DNA of 32,228 bases from an uncultured Eubacteriaceae bacterium. GTDB lineage: Bacteria; Bacillota; Clostridia; Lachnospirales; CAG-274. The position numbers were made by a program, and so were the translations under genes. The stretch's first letter is position 1; the number at the start of each line of letters is the position of its first letter. Location: contig CAMVJD010000035.1 of NCBI GenBank assembly GCA_947167715.1, forward strand, positions 1-32,228, in the 5' to 3' direction. Below the pieces are notes generated by a model that was given only the letters and a program-made list of their open reading frames with translations, ran no database searches and had not been told where the DNA came from. This document shows positions 29,894 to 32,228 of the stretch, one piece after another.

Positions 29894-31990
29894 TTATTTA
29901 TTATTCAGCATCAAGATCACATCAAGCATATCAATTTTTCCGTCATTGTTCATATCTGCGTTTTTGGCATCGGAAAGCTTTTGTAAATCAGATATATGCT
30001 TGATAACAAGCCTTACATCCGTATCGTCAACACCTCCGTCGCCGTCTGCATCGCCCTTTACGGTATTTGCAAGCGTTCTTAATTCTATACCCGATATCTG
30101 CGATACATCGACCGTTTTTTGAAGAGCTTTTTCCTCGTCCGTACCCTTTTCCGCTTTATAGGTGTAAAGACTTGCGGCCGCACACACAAGGCAGGCATTA
30201 TAGTCAAGCGCTACCTCGTTCTGGCAGTAATCATTCACATCATCGGTATAATTTGATGCCATATCGCCGGGGCCGCCGACAAGCGCGCCCAAAAGTATAT
30301 GCTTGGCATTGTTCTGACAACCGTTGGGGAAGCTGCTTACCCCGTAAACAGCCCTGTGATGCGGATTTTTAACACTAAATTGATTATAGCCCACCACAAA
30401 ACAATGCTTGCCGCTGTTATTTCCCAAAAGATAGGACATCTGACCCTCGGCCCAGCTTCCGAATTGATCCGTACCCATTCTTCTGTCCGACAAAAGGCCG
30501 ATAAACTGCAATGATGCATTATATCTTGCACTGCCCCAGCCGTCAACATTCACATAGCCGTCGGATTTTTTTGCATAGTTGGCCTTGTCGTTTACATAAT
30601 TTGAAACGCTGTCATTGGCAGCGCCGCCGTTTGGCGAATACAGTACCGCAAGTGATTTTACATCATCCCAGGATGCAGGCCAGCCGCAGTAAAGCCCGCC
30701 GCTGTTGTTTATGCTGTTATATGCGGCCTTATACTTATTATCTCCCGTTGCCTTGTAAAGAATTGCCGCCGCAAAGGCATATTCGTCCTTATAGTCGCCC
30801 GAATCGTAAAACTTGCCATCGCGGCCCTTGCTTACGCCCTTATTGCCGCTGTCTGCATATTCAAAAAGCGCCTTTGCATATTCAAGCGATCTTTCGTCAT
30901 TAAAATTAATGCTGTAAAGCGCAAGTGCGGCCGCCGTCTGGCAAACGATATCCGTGCAGGGATCGGAGGCGCTTGTGAAATATACGGGTCTTTCACCCGT
31001 TTGATCTTCGGGTATGCCGCCAAAGCCATGGTCTTGATTGCCCTCGCCTACTTGGTAGCAAAAGGCCTGTACCTTGCCGTTTTCCATAACGGTGCATCTT
31101 TCAAAATAATCGGCAAACCTGTCCATAATGCGCTTGTAGTGCGCTGTCTGACCCAAATCGTCATAGGCGGACTTGTATTCAAGATAGCTTACGCCCAGCA
31201 TTGATGCCGCAAAAGCCGCAGGCAGTCCGAATTTAACGTGATCGCCCGCATCGTGGTAGCCGCCGCTTACATCTATTGTTTTGCCGTTATATACGGCCCT
31301 CGCATCATCCGTATGGCAATCACTTCTCCAGCTGAAAAGGCTGTTTTCGTCCACATCCGAGCCACACATATTTGCATCATAAAAATAGAGTGATTCCTGA
31401 AGGAGCTTTGCATAATTAAGCTCTACCTCGCCGTTTACATCCTCAACGGTGTTTCCCGCCTGTGAGCCGCCCGAAGAGGACGAGCCGCCCGAGCTGCCGT
31501 CCTTTACAAGCCTTGCGGATGTTATTTTATAGGATATGGTACCCGTTATATTTGTAAACTGTACGCCAAAATAGACCTGATTTTTGCCGTCGTCCCAGCT
31601 GCTGTCAAATGCCTTGTCAACGCTGCCCGTGCTGCTTTTTAAATCGTTCCACTCGCCGTCCCACGTCTTGTCAAAGGTTACAAAGGGCTGTACACCCGGG
31701 GCGCCGTTTGCCGTATATGCGGATATCTCATAGCTTATTTCAAGCTTGGTAAAGCCCGCATTTTTAATCGCGTTTATATTCTGATAGCCGGGCGCCGTAA
31801 AACGCACCTCGTATTTTCCGTCGGAAACGGCGGCATTTGTCGCCTGCATACCGCCCGACGAGCAGTTAAGCTCAAGCGCTTCCTCTGCGTATACGCTTAC
31901 CGCCGATACACCCGTGTATACGCACAGACTTCCCGCAGCAACACAGGCCGCAAGCGCAATAGCCGCAAAGCTTTTAAACAATTTTTTCAT
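29894..31990 (-). CDS. Secreted GH9 endoglucanase with N-terminal beta-sandwich module and C-terminal dockerin
   Basis: A cellulase-type hydrolase (698 aa). A signal peptide cleaves near VYA-EE (about residue 35). Residues 36-168 form a CBM-like module of uncertain family, ending in a Ser/Gly linker. The GH9 domain follows: GGYHDAGDHVKFGLP contains the Asp pair, NPHHRA is the conserved His/Arg segment, and GGPGDMASNYTDD with NEVALDYNA carries the catalytic Glu. The C-terminus is a type I-like dockerin: DADGDGGVDDTDVRLVIKHI and ADMNNDGKIDMLDVILMLN, both calcium-loop repeats. The dockerin implies attachment to a cohesin on a scaffoldin or on the cell. No cohesin is in this window. The leader contains a hairpin repeat. 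Confidence 0.95.
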   Translation of the reverse strand: MKKLFKSFAAIALAACVAAGSLCVYTGVSAVSVYAEEALELNCSSGGMQATNAAVSDGKYEVRFTAPGYQNINAIKNAGFTKLEISYEISAYTANGAPGVQPFVTFDKTWDGEWNDLKSSTGSVDKAFDSSWDDGKNQVYFGVQFTNITGTISYKITSARLVKDGSSGGSSSSGGSQAGNTVEDVNGEVELNYAKLLQESLYFYDANMCGSDVDENSLFSWRSDCHTDDARAVYNGKTIDVSGGYHDAGDHVKFGLPAAFAASMLGVSYLEYKSAYDDLGQTAHYKRIMDRFADYFERCTVMENGKVQAFCYQVGEGNQDHGFGGIPEDQTGERPVYFTSASDPCTDIVCQTAAALALYSINFNDERSLEYAKALFEYADSGNKGVSKGRDGKFYDSGDYKDEYAFAAAILYKATGDNKYKAAYNSINNSGGLYCGWPASWDDVKSLAVLYSPNGGAANDSVSNYVNDKANYAKKSDGYVNVDGWGSARYNASLQFIGLLSDRRMGTDQFGSWAEGQMSYLLGNNSGKHCFVVGYNQFSVKNPHHRAVYGVSSFPNGCQNNAKHILLGALVGGPGDMASNYTDDVNDYCQNEVALDYNACLVCAAASLYTYKAEKGTDEEKALQKTVDVSQISGIELRTLANTVKGDADGDGGVDDTDVRLVIKHISDLQKLSDAKNADMNNDGKIDMLDVILMLNNK

Positions 31991-32024
31991 TTTAATTTTA
32001 CCTCTTCTTATTTTTTCAACAGAT

Positions 32025-32061
32025 TATCGTGAACATCAAAAATACTTCGACATTTACGATA
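32025..32061. repeat. 37-nt hairpin repeat, copy B, in the GH9 leader
   Basis: Arms TATCGTGAACATC (32025-32037) and GACATTTACGATA (32049-32061) flank an 11-nt loop AAAAATACTTC. It matches copy A at 16941-16977 in both arm and loop lengths and in about 30 of 37 positions. On the plus strand it has two mismatches and one G-T pair. It lies between the GH9 promoter and ATG. Confidence 0.65.
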
Positions 32062-32078
32062 AGAATTGTCCACGGTAG

Positions 32079-32087
32079 ATTATACCA
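32079..32087 (-). promoter_or_regulatory. Extended -10 promoter of the GH9 gene
   Basis: On the minus strand TGG followed by TATAAT (32084-32079) makes an extended -10; the -35 position (ATTAAT) is weak. The predicted leader of about 80 nt contains the hairpin repeat. The GH9 ribosome site GAGG lies about 10 nt before the ATG. Confidence 0.6.
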
Positions 32088-32152
32088 TATTGACAAAATA
32101 AATTAATTAAAAAAATGTCATTTTTAGGTAAACATTTTATGAACAAAAAGCA

Positions 32153-32174
32153 GGCGGAAACCTCTGTTTCCGCC
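32153..32174 (-). terminator. Probable leftward terminator of a gene beyond the window
   Basis: A perfect 9-bp stem GGCGGAAAC/GTTTCCGCC (32153-32161 with 32166-32174, 4-nt loop). Read on the minus strand, TGC and then TTTTTG follow. It suggests a leftward gene ending just right of the window edge. Confidence 0.55.
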
Positions 32175-32228
32175 CCAGACTGTCAAAAAAGTTATTTTAT
32201 ACTATATTTTATGAATTATTTAAAGCTA

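Noticed and set aside
1..32228. CRISPR array, tRNA, rRNA, prophage or integrase
   Set aside because: No regular spaced direct repeats, cloverleaf-like sequence with CCA end, or phage or transposase protein was found on either strand.

Overview
The window looks like chromosomal DNA from a spore-forming, low-to-mid GC Firmicute of class Clostridia, most plausibly a gut or rumen Oscillospiraceae/Ruminococcaceae-type organism. The evidence is: an IspH-S1 fusion (a clostridial arrangement), YunB and a LysM-GH18 spore-cortex-type hydrolase (sporulation), a dockerin-bearing GH9 cellulase, a secreted serpin, an SLH surface protein, and sigma-A type promoters with AGGAGG-like ribosome sites. I see no plasmid, phage or transposase genes and no tRNA, rRNA or CRISPR. 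The species is not determinable from sequence reading alone.

Layout. 1-3.7 kb: a leftward class A penicillin-binding protein with an extreme acidic tail, divergent from yunB. 3.6-6.8 kb: a rightward polysaccharide-control operon (Wzz-type chain-length/activator protein, split tyrosine kinase, PHP-type tyrosine phosphatase, unknown membrane protein). 6.8-11.3 kb: a strongly expressed secreted protein of unknown function, an SLH-domain surface protein, a VanZ-like protein and a LysM-GH18 hydrolase. 11.3-17 kb: pfkA-pyk (lower glycolysis) followed by a large YfhO-type membrane protein. 17-20.2 kb (leftward): an operon encoding serpin, cupin and an orphan sensor histidine kinase. 20.3-21.7 kb: a DUF1275 membrane protein and a small DUF3592-like protein. 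21.8-26.9 kb (leftward): rpiR, HI0933 flavoprotein, an AroH-Cmk fusion and IspH-S1. 27.3-28.9 kb: cardiolipin synthase. 29-32 kb (leftward): a GH9-dockerin cellulase and a UbiA-type prenyltransferase.

Much of the window concerns the cell surface: wall synthesis (PBP, prenyl-phosphate-type UbiA enzyme, IspH for undecaprenyl precursors), exopolysaccharide control, S-layer-type anchoring, phospholipid synthesis, spore envelope enzymes, and secreted cellulase and serpin. The glycolytic operon and the RpiR sugar-phosphate regulator supply central metabolism.

The most interesting signals are non-coding or architectural. One is a small MITE-like element with about 27-bp terminal inverted repeats (142-bp copy at 27063-27204, 89-bp copy at 3615-3703, plus isolated ends). 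Another is a second, 37-nt hairpin repeat present twice (16941-16977 and 32025-32061). Others are the serpin-cupin-histidine kinase operon, a strongly promoted secreted protein with a dockerin-like start, an AroH-Cmk fusion with intact active sites on both halves, and unusual active-site substitutions in PfkA and in the pyruvate kinase C-terminal domain.
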